64,000 nt of DNA from Alopecurus myosuroides (GCA_028641055.1 CM054062.1:172565642-172629641), one strand, 5' to 3'; counted from the first letter of the stretch, positions 43,932-56,935 are shown. Numbers and translations are program-made. The notes: generated from the sequence alone by a model not told the origin.

Positions 43932-46900
43932 CTAGACATAGTTAATTCTTCTAGTGTGCAACCAGCCACCCTTGTTGAAGATAGCCCGTACTAGCGCCAT
44001 CAACCTGGTGCAACCAGAATCCAAACGTCCTCGTTGGCCTTCTGGTAGCAGATAGGACCACATGTGGATCCAATGAACAACACGATGAACGACCTGCAAA
44101 AAATGACCAGCTTTGAAGTTGTTAAAAATCACATCATTACAACAATTTCAAATTGCCCATAAAAAAGCACATACACCAACGCGTATACTAGCTTTCGTTT
44201 CTTTGTCCACCCCTTGAAGCCAATTTCCAAATAAATTAGTTATCGAAAGAGGTGCTGAAATACTAAACGTAAAGTGAATCAATCTCCAAATTTTCCTACC
44301 AAAACTACATGAAACAAACAAGTGCTCCACAGTTTTCTCATCCCCACATAACACACACTTAGAGCAGCCTAACCACCGTCGTTTTTTAAGATTATCTTTA
44401 GTAAGCAACTCTCCGCGGTTCAAAAACCACATAAAGATTTTAATCTTCAAAGGAACCTTCAATCTCCATAAGTATTTACGTAAAAACCCAGTATTACCAT
44501 TCATAATATCTTCATATAAGGATTTTACCAAAAACACACTCGATTGTGTTAGGTTCCATCGGAAGGAATCAACATGGTCTAATAGGTAAACACCCACTAA
44601 TCTTTCCACAAGATTTAACCAGGCTTCCCAATTATCCCCGAAGATGGACCTCCTGAAAGCAATATTGGGATGATGCTCATTGAGAATATCGGCAACCAAA
44701 AAATTTCGATGTCTCACAATACTATAAAGCGACGGATACTGCACTGCAAGCGTAGTCTGTCCTAACCAAATGTCCTCCCAAAACCTGACATTCTTCCCAT
44801 CACCAATCAGACAAGTAACATGAGGGAAAAAAAATCTGTTTTCACCTTCATCACACCTTTCCAAAAAGGAGAATCTGTAGGTTTAGCCTCAACCTGAGAC
44901 AGAGTCTTCCCCTGTAAATATTTTTTATTTGCAGCTCATGCCACACTCCTTGTTCTGTTAACAGTTTAAAAAGCCAACATATGTTTTTCACTTGAAGAAC
45001 TTCAATCCGAAGAACTCCTTGATCTTTCGGACGACAAACAATATTCCACTTAGATAGTATATATTTCTTCTTAAGTCTATCACATTGCCAAAAGAAACGA
45101 GACCTATAAAAATCCAACCTTCTTCTCACCCCCACAGGTATCTCAAAGAAGGTTAGAAAGAACATAGGCAGACTAGACAAAACCGAATTAATAAGTACTA
45201 AGAGATCACCGTAGGATAACAATTTACCTATCCATGAGCTTAGCTTTGAATCAAACCGATCTTCAATCGATTTCCATTCCTTATTAAGAAGTTTTCTATA
45301 GTGAATAGGTATACCCAAATACCTAAAAGGAAGACACCCAACGTCACATCCAAAGATGTGTCTATATTCTTCCTGAGAGTCTACAGCTTTGCCGAAACAA
45401 AAAATCTCGCTCTTGTGGAAATTAATCTTAAGCCCCGAAAGCTGTTCAAACAGAGCCAACAAAAGTTTCATATTAACGGCCTTTTCCAGATCGCGATCCA
45501 TGAACAAAATTTTATCATCAACATATTGTAGGATCGACACGCCCCCTTCAACCAGATGTGGAACCAGACCACCTACCTGGCCCTCATTATTAGCCCTAGC
45601 AATTAGAACTGCTAACATATCTGCTACCAGATTAAAGAGAATAGGGTACAACGAATCACCCTGACGCAATCCCTTCAAAGTTTGAAAAAAATGACCTATG
45701 TCATCATTAATCTTGATCCCCACGCTTCCTCCCTGAACAAACCTAGCAACCCACTCACACCACAGAGGTGTGAACCCTTTCATACGTAGAGTTTGTTGAA
45801 GAAACGCCCAATTAACTTTACCGTAGGCTTTCTCAAAATCTATTTTAAGCAAAACCCCATCCATCTTTTTATGCTTAAGCTCATGAATCGTTTCATGAAG
45901 CACTACTACTCCCTCCAGAATATTCCTTCCAGGGAGGAAGGCCGATTGCGAAGGTCTAATCACCCTCTGCGCAATGGATGTCACTCTATTAGTCCCAACT
46001 TTCGTAAAAATCTTGAAACTAACGTTAATCAAACAAATCGGTCTATATTGCTCAATACAACTAGCATCCTACATCTTAGGAAGCAAAGTAATGACACCAA
46101 AGTTTAGTTTAAACAAATTCAAATCACCAGCATGCAGCTGTGAAAATAGTGCCATTAAATCATCTTTAACTACAAAAAAAAATCTGATAGAATTCTGCCG
46201 GAAACCCATCTAGCCCCGGAGCTTTATTTAATTCCATATGAGAAATAGCATCCATCACCTCCTCTTCCGAAAAAGGAATGGTTAGGATATTATTCTCAAT
46301 CTCAGAAATTTGAGCAATATCGTCCACTCACGATTCATCCATCGAGACCGAAGTTGGGACCGGCGCCCCAAACAGATTTTTGTAGTACTCAGATATAAAC
46401 ACTTTAAGATTTTCCTGACCAATGATCGTCCCCTCATCTTGTTCTAACTAAAAAATCCTTTTCTTATGTCGCTTACCATTAGCAATAAGATGGAAATATC
46501 TAGTAATATTTCCACCTTCCTGAACGTATCTAGCCTTCGCACGTTGAGCCCACTTAGACGACTCTTCATCGTGTCTTAGATTAGATAGATAAGAGTCAGC
46601 CTCTCTCTTAGCCCTCATTTCATCTTCTGAAAGAGGACCACTTTCGGACAGTCTAATTCTTGAGTAAGAAGTACCAACTTCTCCCTCAGCCTCTTATATT
46701 CGCCGCTTAAATTTCTTGCCCACCCTCGTAAGAAACTACGGAGATGTCTAATTGTATTCTGCCACCTCTCAATAGGAGTCTCCCCTGTCAAAACAGAGTT
46801 CCATTGCTCCGTGACCATCTCATAAAACCCCTCTTGACGCAACCAGGACAGCTCAAAATAAAATAGCGACCTATTCCCTGAATGAGCCGACGTTCCTGAG

Positions 46901-47591
46901 TCAATCAGAAGGGGTACATGATCTGATTCAGTGTGTACCATCGCATGAACCGTGACAAGAGGATTTTTTGTTCCCACGATACACTAGCCAGAACCCTATC
47001 CAACTTTTCATGAGTTGGAATGTCACGTCTGCTAGTCCATGTATATTGTCTCCCTGACATCTCTAATTCTTTTAAATCAAGGCTTTGAATAATTGCATTG
47101 AAAATAAACGGCCACCGAGGATTAAAATTATAATTGCTTTTCTCTTCTTGTCTACTAATAATATTAAAATCCCCCCCTACAATCATAGGCAAGGACTCCC
47201 CCTCGCAAATCCGAACTAACTCGGACAAAAACTCTTGTTTTTTATCATCCTGAGCTGCCCCATAGACAACTACCAATGCCCAAAGAAAACCATCGTTCTT
47301 TGTGCGGAGATGAACCTTAACCGAAAAATCTCCCGCTACAACTGTTCGCACAGTTATCGTGGCAGAATTAAAACCGAACAGAATTCCCCCCGAACGACCA
47401 TGAGGCGGTAGACAATGTCAACAATAGTCATACCCCCCGGCCAAATGATTAAGTAAACTATTATGAAAATTGGACCTTCCAGTCTCCATAATTGCCACAA
47501 AATCTAGCTCACACTCCCTCACTGCCTCATTGACCGACCGATGTTTAGCCGGATCCCCAAATCTATCACTATTCCAAAACATCCGTTTCAT
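43932..47591 (-). pseudogene. LINE-2 ORF2: endonuclease, RT, zf-RVT (broken)
   Basis: Starts at 47591 with the ATG overlapping the ORF1 stop (ATGA). APE endonuclease with V-G-G-D-F-N-I (about 47180) and D-R-V-L-A-S (about 47000); RT with F-E-K-A-Y-G-K-V-N-W (about 45830) and a catalytic box Y-V-D-D (about 45520) where the sister copy has Y-A-D-D; zf-RVT with W-L-G-C-S-K-C-V-L-C-G (about 44370). Frame breaks occur near 47415, 46930, 46620, 46450, 46185, 46070 and 44860. A long RT-containing frame (44851-46032) survives. Confidence 0.85.
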
Positions 47592-50368
47592 TGCTTATTA
47601 TTTATTTTAATCGATTTGATCCTAGCACTTCTTCTTTTAGAACTTGAATTTACGGTCTTTTTGCCTCTGCGAGGGAGTGTGACCACTACACCCTGGTTAG
47701 ATGCCTCAAGCACATCCACCAGACCCTCTTCCTTATCATCCTCGTAATCCTCACACAAATTGGAGTCCTTACGCACTACTAAGCCGGTCGATTCCAAATC
47801 TACCACAATGCTTAGAATATTGCTAACAAAATTTAGTTGACGCGCATATTCTAGAGTTTTTAACTTAGTTACCGCACCCTCTACTTTAGACGGCAAATTA
47901 CCCAAAGAAATATCTAAGATAGAAGCCCTTTCAACAATAGTTTTATTAGAAAGTGCAGCAAATGAAAGATTTGTTTTCGGCGAGGTACCTGCAATTTTCT
48001 CATCGCGTCGAGCAGCCAGCCGTTCGGCCTTCTCCAGCGCAGGAACATCAGCTTCTGGGTTAGCCCGAAGTCGCGCACTGGAGCGCTGACCTCTAGAATC
48101 AGGAGCCGCAATACCACCGTATGCGACGATCTCCGCCCTAGATGCCAATGGAGTGAACGGGGAAGCCCTCCCATCAAGCTGATGCCCCCATCCTCCTGAC
48201 GGAGCCATGGCTAGGCTAACCATCTTGTCGCCCAACGCCGAGGCAACCGCCATATCCCCCTCCTGCTCGAACGTCCCCGGTCCACCTGACCTAGGCGTGA
48301 GCAAAGGGGTGAATGGCACGCCAGCAGCGGCGGGCCCTGGCCGCGGCGCAGTCGCACCATCACCCTCCTTGATAGAGCTTGCCGCGGTCCTTGCTCGATC
48401 ATTCGCTGGCGTCATCATGATGCAAGCACCAGCAGTAGACCGCGCGCCCTCTGCCTCCAGTTCGCCTCCGCGCTGTACACTCATCACTGGCACATGCACG
48501 TATGCCTCATGCACGGGCAACTTGCCAGATTCGGACGGAACCACAGGCAGCGAGCCAAAGTCAGGCTGCACTGTCTGTGCATGCATCAGAAGAACAGTAC
48601 CCGCAGCAGCCACACTTCCCTTGGCTAAACCAGCACTAGCAGCAGGTGAAACAACAGCCAAAGACACATCAGAACCCGGTCTGACATGAGCACCCGATTC
48701 TGAAGAAGGCGGAACAACCTACCCAAACTGATGGCGTAACATCAGCGAAAAAACCACCCCTCTAGATGGCATAATAGAATCCATAGGTCCATTAGAAGAA
48801 CCACCTCCTACATCATCCATAGGAGTGTCCCCATTATCAACAACACCACCCGAGGCCGAACCATTATCTTGCAACGAGGTTTTTGCTAACGCATCACAAA
48901 AATCCTCCCCCAAGTCTTCATCGTCCTCATAATCATCGCGCTCCACTTTGTCCACCACCATATCGTCATAAGACTTGCCCTTCTCTTCACCCTCAACATG
49001 AAAAGAAAGTTCATAAAATTCATCCTTGATAAGCATCGGAAAGGTGGGTGGAATTAGTGTAATTCAGACATCCCACCAGGATTCGCAAAACACCATGTTC
49101 ACGAGTATATTCCATATCCACCTTCCTAGTTACCCCCAGCAAATAGCCAACTGACCAAAGAGCCAAGTAATCTCCCTTATATTCCTCTGGAATTCCAGAT
49201 ACTCTAATCCAGAAGTCCGGGAGAGTGTCAAGAGGCTCTATCCTCTGCCCCCAACTGTCCACCACAATCTCGCAGTCTCTGTTTGGAATACGGCACACTC
49301 CAAACACCTTCAGCCTGTCTAACTCAATTTTTGATGGAAATGTTGCTTTGAACACATTTTGTCCAACTTGACTCACATCCCACACAAAGCCCTCCGTAGG
49401 CACCAACCTCTGTAACTGAGTTATCAACTGAGGAATCGAGAGCACTCCTCTCGTCACGGTGATCGAAGCCAACCTAAAATTTTCCACCTTAGGACGATAG
49501 TTCTGCGACAAAGGAAGGCCAAAGATCATGAGCTCCTCGTGAATATACCCGTACATGATCGGGTGAGGCTTAGGTGCTGCAATGAGCGGACAAGGACCAT
49601 TCTCATGCACTGCACCACCACAATACACACAGAAAGGCCGCGGACAGCCCGCCAAAAAATGTCTCGCCACACCACAGTGGAAACATTTCAGCTTATCAAA
49701 CTTTTTTGCTTTCTTCTGCACCGCCCCTGCTACTGCAGCCGCAAGATGATCAGCGGAAACCCGCTTCTCCCATGACCCCGACCAACTGCTTCTCCTTGTA
49801 CATTGCTCGTTTGCTGCCTCTGCTCCACTGGTGCAACCACCACGGCTTGCTGAGACAGCACCGTCGCCTGCTGCTGCAGCAACCCAGATGCCACTGCACC
49901 TCCTGAAGCACCACCATTGCTAGCCGTAGCAACCGGTGCGTACCTCACTTGACCATTGCGAGCCCGAAAATTGGCCATGTATCCGCCATTAGCATGACCT
50001 CCCCTGGGACCGCCAAAGCCACGACCAAAATTGTCGAAACGCTGGCGTCCCCTGAACCCAAATCTACCTCGGTACCCTCTTCCATGCCCATTGCCTCCGC
50101 CTCCTCCGACGGCAGCATTGACGTTGAACTAGGCATTGCTGTTTCCTCCACCAGCGCTGTCAGCCAGACCCGCAGTACCACTTGGCCCAGATTCAAACTG
50201 ATTAGCCGGAGTCAGCCCCGCCTCCAGTCTGTGATTGGCAACATGAACGACACCGCGCCCATTGTCTTGGCTGGCACCACCCTGTGCCCGTCCGCGTCCC
50301 GTAGTAGCGCTAGGATGCGCAGCACCGCGCCCTGTCGGTGCACCACCACCATGGCCTCGATACGCCAT
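47588..50368 (-). pseudogene. LINE-2 ORF1 (CCHC, DUF4283-like), frameshifted
   Basis: Start M-A-Y-R-G-H-G-G-G at 50368. A Gly/Arg-rich region with one in-frame stop (about 50130), then Gln/Ala-rich sequence. The zinc cluster is C-F-H-C-G-V-A-R-H-F-L-A-G-C plus C-V-Y-C-G-G-A (about 49690-49600). A DUF4283-like domain follows with P-K-P-H-P-I-M-Y-G-Y and R-V-S-G-I-P-E-E, then a long disordered tail ending in basic K-R-R-S-A-R-I-K. Frameshifts fall near 49735, 49030 and 48720. The order and motifs match ORF1 of the LINE at 4183-21740, and the TGA stop overlaps the ORF2 start by 4 nt. Confidence 0.8.
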
Positions 50369-51286
50369 CGGAAACTAAGGAACTGACGCGGCGGCTGAAC
50401 GACACCTCAGAACGAACCCTAGGCTCTTCCTCGTACCGTATCCTATAGGGATCGAGGCCCGATGCACGCACTTACGGCCCAAACACGGAAGGCCCACCCT
50501 ATAGGACACTCCATCCCTCTGACCCACGTTCTGACAGGGTCGACGCGCAGTCAGCGAACAGTAAAACGTTTGGAATTTGAAATTCACACCGAGCTCATGA
50601 TCCAAGAAAACCGGATCTCCGGCGATCCCCCGGCGACCTCCTATGCCGCCTCTGGACCAACGTCCACGAATCCTCATCATCGTCCGACAACGTGAACACC
50701 GACGGTTCAGTGGCTGGGATCTTGAAACGATGACCAATGAAATCAACCTCCGGCGAGGTGCCTCGAGTAGCCATGTGATGCATCTCCGGCGAAATGAAAC
50801 CCGACAGCGAGTTACCGATGGGGGATGAAGAGTTGAGAACTTTAGCCACGTACCTCTGTGCAGAACGCTTCCGCAACCGCTTCTCCTTCCTGTCTTCGGA
50901 CGATCGCAGAGTCCTAGTCGCATCGGATGACAGAGTCTCACAAAGCTTCTCAAAGCACAGGGATCTCAAAACCCCCCGTGCATCCAATACAACTTCCATC
51001 TCGGATTTCGATCCTTCAGCATCCTCGTCCACCAGCGCCCAGAACCGGCCGCCGACATGCGACGTCCTTCCCTGGTTGCCCGCAGTAGATACTCTCCCCC
51101 CGAGCGTGGTCCGTGCTGAGCAGCCCTGCGCCAGCCGGCAAGGCGCTCACCGCCTCCAGAACTCCGACACCGGCCGCGCCAAACTCCCCTATGCCGGCCA
51201 CGGCGCTCCTCTTAGTCGCGACGCCAACGTAGACGCCACCGGAGTCGCCTCCGCTGTCTCCGGACATAACGTTCGCTCTCTGACAA
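50369..51286 (-). mobile_element. LINE-2 5' region with upstream ORF
   Basis: 918 bp ahead of ORF1. A 145-codon minus-strand ORF (50595-51032, starting M-D-E-D-A-E-G) ends in D-S-W-T-L-V-Q-R-R-H-R-R. The 5' region of the other LINE copy (near 21650) encodes a similar W-V-E-V-R-R-R-R segment at the same relative place. The role is unknown; it may be an ORF0-like leader peptide or simply untranslated sequence. Confidence 0.5.
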
Positions 51287-51367
51287 TCACCCGAATGTCG
51301 ACGCACTATAATTCTCAATTGGGATTAGATTAGATTAGATTGCTCACTATGATTTTGAACTTACTAT

Positions 51368-52228
51368 AAGAAACTCTCAAGCTGTGCATTGTACTTCGCA
51401 ACAGAAATTAATATAACTCTCTCCAGCCGATAGCATCTACACCCCATGATATTTTTCAGTAATATCCTATAGGGAAGTCTAATTAAGCAATGAACGCTTT
51501 GCTTCGTGGTCTTAGAGAGTGGACTTTGTCCTGCCTCTAATGATGGATCCAGGAGTGATGAGGAGGTGACAGTGGTGGCCGGTTCTAGGAATTTTAGAAA
51601 TGGATATTTAAAATACAAAAAATAAAACCCCAATTGAAAATAAGTGAATGTTACCAAGAAACTCTCAAACTATACATTACTTCTCAACAGAAATTAAAAT
51701 AACTCTCTCCAGCCGATAACATCTACACCCCATGATATTTTCAGTAATATCCAATAGGGAAGTCTAATTAAGCAATGAACACTTTGCTTCGTGGTCTTAC
51801 AGAGTGGACTTTCTCCTGCCTCTAATGATAGATCCACGAGCGACGAGGAGGTGGTAGTGGTGGCCGGTTCTAGGAATTTTAGAAATGGATATTCAAAATA
51901 CAAAAAAGAAAAACCCAACTGAAAATAAGTGAAGGTTACTAAGAAACACTCAAGCTGTGCATTGTACTTCTCAACATAAATTAAAATAACTCTCTGCAGC
52001 CGATAGCATTTACAACCCATGATATTTTTTGGTAACATCCAATAGGGAAGTCTAATTAAGCAATGAACGCTTTGCTTCGTGGTCTTATAGAGTGGACTTT
52101 CTCCTTCCTCTATCGATAGATCCAGGATTGATGAGGAGGTGGCAGTGGTGGTCGGTTCTAGAAATTTTAAAAATGTATATTCAAAATACAAAAAAAAATC
52201 CAAGTGAAAATAAGTGAAGGTTGGTAGT
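51368..52228. repeat. Tandem repeat of about 286 bp, three copies (peroxidase intron 3)
   Basis: AAGAAACTCTCAAG-type starts lie at 51368, 51656 and 51941. The internal block GGGAAGTCTAATTAAGC lies at 51472, 51757 and 52045. Spacings are 285-288 bp. Copies differ by scattered substitutions. A related fourth block lies at about 43290-43400 before the LINE insertion. Confidence 0.8.
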
Positions 52229-53163
52229 GTTCGAACCCATGACCAAATGGTTCCATGCAGGTTTTCACACCAACGGGTGCTTATCTCACAACTTGCATGT
52301 AATTTTATTCAAATTCGACATAACTAGATGGCTCTATCATTAAAATTTAATATTCTACCAAAATTTATGGGTATTCGGTCCAATATCCTTAATACAACAT
52401 GTGCCCGCACCTCCGAGGTGGAGAAGAAAGAAAGGAGCAGGAAATTAAGAGGGAGAAGAAACGACACAGTTGCACGATAAATAAATTAGAGAAAAAAAAC
52501 ACGACAACAAAGGTAGAGGAGTAAGCTCACAAGTTCCAACGACTGTGATGACGAACTAGACCCGGGGAGCCTGATCATGTTGAGACGAAGGGGACAAATG
52601 GAAGGACAATGGTAGCGGCAACATGATGAGAGTTGTGGGGATTTGAAGAAGGTGGGTGAGTGACAGGGAAAGAAATGAAGTCATAGCAAAGAAGTGAGAG
52701 GGGGGAGGAAGGAGGGCGGTGTTCTCTTACTAACGTAATAAGGTGAACTATGGTGAACATGTCCATCGCCACCCTATTTGGCATTGTACTCTCTCGATAT
52801 TGTTTTTCACAAAATAGTACACCTATGTGCTCCCGTTAAGCGATTTCCATTTAATTTTTTGACATGGCAGCATGAATCGGATTCGAATTTAAGTTTTGTT
52901 TAATATACATGGTTTGAGGTTCTATAGTCTCTAAGTTGATGTTCCGAGTCACCCAACATCTAGGCGCTATAATTCATAATTGGGATTTGATTAGATTGTT
53001 AGCACCATCAATATAGACTTACTAAGAAACCCTCGAGTTTGCATTGTAACATTCCATTAGTAATTCTTGTCTCTCATGCCATTAGTAATTTTTTTTTGTT
53101 AATGTGATGCCCTCAATTGTCAACACCTACTATGCTTACAGACATGTGCACGCATGCATGCAG
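52229..53163 (+). other. Peroxidase intron 3, right part
   Basis: Non-coding. Positions 52400-53055 repeat, with divergence, the sequence that lies at 43400-43759 and 51287-51395, so the intron holds an older large duplication. The acceptor is at 53162-53163. Confidence 0.6.
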
Positions 53164-53549
53164 GAGCTCACACGATCGGGCAGGCGGCATGCACAAACTT
53201 TCGGAGCCGAATCTATGGTGAGTCCAATATCAATGCGGCGTACGCCGTGTCACTACAGGCCAACTGCCCGCAGTCCGGCGGCGACGGCAACCTTGCGCCA
53301 CTTGATGTGTCCACGCCCAGCGCCTTTGACAACGCATACTATGGCAATCTGGTCTCGCAGCGCGGGCTCCTCCACTCCGACCAGCAGCTCTTCAATGGTG
53401 GCTCTACCGATGCCCTCATCCAAACCTACGCGTCGAGCCCCGCGCAATTCAGCGCCGACTTCGCCGCGGCTGTGGTGAAAATGGGCAACATCGGCGTGCT
53501 CACGGGCGTGCAGGGGGAGATCAGGCTCAACTGTGCCAAAGTTAATTAA
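53164..53549 (+). pseudogene. Peroxidase exon 4
   Basis: 386 bp from the acceptor ...ATGCAG to TAA. It contains the proximal heme ligand in A-H-T-I-G, the last Cys residues, and the conserved block [13 protein letters not shown]. It ends A-K-V-N. The frame is fully intact. Confidence 0.9.
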
Positions 53550-54975
53550 ATGAAAGCCCAAGAGAAAATACTACCAATGAAAAATACATGGGGCCGTTTT
53601 CCGTTGCAAAATTGAGCCGGTAAACTTATTGAATCTGAATAAGATGTCAACATGAAGACAATAATCATAGTTCCCAGAGGGAAAAAAGTGAAGACCATAT
53701 AGATATGATTTTGAACTTTTTTGAATTTAGTGGACCCTTTCTTGGAATTCTGTTTATAGACTATTGTAAATAAATCATTGAGATTTCTTTCATACTCTGT
53801 GTGTCCATAGGGCGCGGTTTTTTCCCTTAACATAAAGGTATAGTTATCCCTTCCACGCTACTAACATAAATGATTTTCGGGTGAAAGCTCAGTGGTTTGT
53901 TGATATACTTATTGTAAACTCGCTGATGGTCCCTTTGTCAAATAGAGATACGAAAAGCAGGCTCATGATAGTAGCTCAAGCAAAGTCATGGAATATACGA
54001 GTGGCTAGAGAAAACTAGGTTCACCTTGTACTTTTAAGCACTCATTAGGAGCACCCAATACATTAAACAACCTTCTTGTCTGAGAACATCAGAGTATATA
54101 AGTTTTGTAAAGATGTAAAAGTAAACAGGATACCCATAGGGTCTAGAAACTCATCATCGTCCGATAGCGTGCTAGGGAGGACACACATCCGCATCAGAGA
54201 CCCTAAAACCTAAACAACAAACCCTAGCATGGGGCCCAAGCCCATGCTAGGTGACGTCATTGTGCTAGCACTGTGCAACCATCGGATGCATGACAGAATC
54301 ATAGCGATACTGATTGCTCAGCCCTTTCACCCACGTACATAAGTGACCTACAGTCACTTCTGCCATATGTGAGGGGAACCAAGCCCCCGCATGGATTCAG
54401 ATTCCCACGCTGAGTGGAGCCTATTGCATCGCCCTACATTTATGTACTAACATCATACAGGAGCATTCGTTGCTTAGTGGGGGGGGGGGGGGATACGGGT
54501 GAAAGAGGTCCCACGGTACCATACGAGCCATTATTTACCATGCTCGCATCATGAGAGAGGGCGGACACCGCATGAATTTGTATCCACTTCTCTTGGCACC
54601 CTAGGACGAGAAGTAACACGGTTGTCATAAATTTTCTATCACTCTCATGCATGCGTTACTGGCCTTCGCTCTATGCCTCTCCTGAGCTCCACCCCATCCA
54701 TGGGGCATTATAGGATGCAGGCAAAAGTGGGCACTAGTTTAGCGCATATGTTCTGCCCCTGAACTGGTCCAGTACCGGATCAATTTTTATCATTTTTATA
54801 GAACAATAATATAACACCAACCATTTCAATAGAAGTTCAAATTAAACGGATATAAAATATATTACATTAGCTAAAACACATCCAAAATAATGCGAGATAA
54901 AGGTATCACGAAATTATACAACAGAACGTGCAATCAATGCTAAACACCAAGGCGATATTCAATCAAGAATGACCG
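53550..54975. other. Downstream of peroxidase, no gene recognised
   Basis: AT-rich 3' flank, then unassigned sequence with a 14-G run at 54479-54492. No ORF with a recognisable domain and no convincing polyadenylation signal beyond AATGAAAAAT near 53575. Confidence 0.4.
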
Positions 54976-54984
54976 GAGCATCAC

Positions 54985-56176
54985 CTACATCACCACCGCC
55001 ACCCTACATTGGCCAAAGCATCACCACCCCCACCACCACCACCATTACCATCAACACCACCACCTGATACATTGGACGAAGTATCACCACCACCACCAGA
55101 AGCACCATCAACACCACCACCTGCTACATTGGCCGAAGCATCACCACCACCGCCGCCTCCATAGGCACCACCACCACCAACCATAAGATCATGAAGCTCT
55201 TGTCTCCTCCGATACATGATATCCATTCGTGTCATCTCCCCAAACTCTCTTGCCGTATGGGTCATCCCATTGGGATCCATCATCATGAGTCAGTTCTCTT
55301 CGGCTATCTTTTCATCCCATATTTTTTTCCTCAATAGATATCTTGCGCTCTTAAAAGGTTCATCTCTTCTCCTTGTGCTGACTCTTCTTCTCGGCTAAGG
55401 CCATCCTGGTATTCAAGTGTTTCTCCATCATTTCTTCTTTTTACTTCATCACTGAAGCAATCTGGTCTCTCAAAGTTGAGGCCTCGTCCCATCTCTTAGC
55501 TTGATCTTTAGCTGTTCTTATTCCATACGGCTTGCCCTTGTTTCTTTGTCCCATTGGTGCATCATTACTATCCCATCGTCTTCCATCTTAGAAAGAGCAC
55601 ATCTCTTCGGTGGAGCCTTTTGATACCTCAACTTCCACTTCTCGCTATGCTCAAGAATGTTCTAACAATGTTGGAGCATGAAAGGTTTGCGGTTTGATGC
55701 CAACATTTGTTTGAACCTTTCATTAGCAATAGTGTCATATATTTGCAAAGGAGACAATTTGTTAGCTCATTTGACAACAAATCTCCACAAGAACAAAAAT
55801 ACATGGAAATAAACTCACATATTCATCAATTGTGCACACACTAGGAGGTGCATTTCTCACTTGATCCATAAAACACTCCAAGAAGAACAAGTTTGTTGGA
55901 TGACATACATCCGGCCATGGTGTGACCTAAATGAATGGGGAACGACACCACATGCTCTCCCATGGTTTTGTGGTACATGTCTTTGACGTGTTTCCAATAT
56001 CTTGCCCTCGTTTGTGCATTGTCGTTGATTGCATCAAGTGACACACTCTCCCATGCTCGAAACAAGGTAATATCCTCCAACTCGGCATAGTTAGTGCTTT
56101 GTTTTCCAAATCTTGGTTGGCTTGCGTTGTACACATCCTCCCCCAATTTCTTTAAGATCAATGTCGGCAGCCCCAT
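54985..56176 (-). pseudogene. SANT/MYB-like, NAM-associated protein relic (PIF/Harbinger ORF1 type)
   Basis: On the minus strand: L-E-D-I-T-L-F-R-A-W-E-S-V-S-L-D-A with R-A-R-Y-W-K-H-V-K-D (about 56080-55970), a SANT-like fold of the kind in the DNA-binding ORF1 of plant Harbinger transposons. Next come Y-D-T-I-A-N-E-R-F-K-Q-M, L-E-H-S-E-K-W-K-L-R-Y-Q, a coiled-coil, and M-D-P-N-G-M-T-H-T-A-R-E-F near 55270, typical of NAM-associated C-termini. The end is a Gly-rich repeat. Stops and frameshifts occur near 55925, 55660, 55530 and 55400. No transposase partner or terminal repeats were found, so it could instead be a decayed host MYB-like gene. Confidence 0.6.
54990..55185. repeat. CACCAC-rich minisatellite coding for Gly-rich repeats
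   Basis: About three units of 60-66 bp with the shared segment CCATCAACACCACCACCTG and TACATTGG. On the minus strand each reads roughly G-G-G-V-D-G...G-G-D-A-S-A-N-V. It forms the C-terminus of the SANT-like relic. Confidence 0.7.
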
Positions 56177-56180
56177 CTCC

Positions 56181-56935
56181 CTTTGTTGATAGGATTAACA
56201 TTTTATACATAAACTAAGTGATAATTTTTGGACCCTAATATTGCGTGTCTAAATATGGTGGCACACAACTTAATGTTGCCAAATGGCAACATTATTTGAT
56301 GTTAGTTTTCATCCTCCATCGCCTCGAAAATACAACGTTTGGCAATTCATTTAATCAATGTGACTATATTCTCACATTCTCTCAATATAATTTTCATAAC
56401 TTTTCAATGATTATATTTACAAGGCCCCAGGTTCTAGACTCGTATCGGCCCCCCAAAGTCGCGGGACCGGCCATGTCTTCGAGGGAAGTAAAAAACCAAA
56501 TTTATTGATTCGACACAAGGGGAGCCAAAGAATATTTATAAGTCTTAACAGATGAGTTGTCAGTTCAGCTACACCTGAAAGTAGACTTGCTCGCAACAGT
56601 TTATCAGTGGTAACAGTTTTATAATAGTAGTAGTAGTAAAATAACAACATGATGAAAATACTGTAGGCATAGGGATGGATGAACATGCGTTGCATGGATA
56701 AGATAGTTCATATAATAATCAAAACATGGGCATTGCAGATAGATAATAATAAAGCATCCAAGTTCTAGGCAAACCATAGGCATGTGTTCCAATTTAGTCC
56801 TACATGCTCGTAATGAGAAACTTGCACAACATCTTCTGTCCTACCAGCCCGTTGCAGAGGTGCCTCAAGGGAAACTACTTGTAATTAAGGTGCTCCTTTA
56901 AAAATAGCACCAGAGTAAAACATTAACACTCCGTG
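56181..56935. other. No gene; probable retrotransposon fragment
   Basis: AT-rich sequence with a stretch at 56430-56700 (TTTATTGATTCGACACAAGG and following) that has the style of an LTR or 3' region, but no partner copy lies in the window. Unassigned. Confidence 0.3.

Larger units (their letters stand above)
43760..51286 (-). mobile_element. LINE-2 copy: 7.5-kb L1-clade LINE in peroxidase intron 3
   Basis: Minus-strand LINE with a 13-T run at 43760 (its poly(A) tail), ORF2, ORF1 and a long 5' region. A 5-bp repeat TCACC (43755-43759 and 51287-51291) flanks it. Comparison with the related intron sequence near 52940 (GAGTCACCCAACATC) supports this as the insertion point. It is the same family as the copy at 4183-21740 by ORF content and 3' end. 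It is the longer of the two at the 5' end. Several frameshifts mark it as inactive. Confidence 0.8.
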
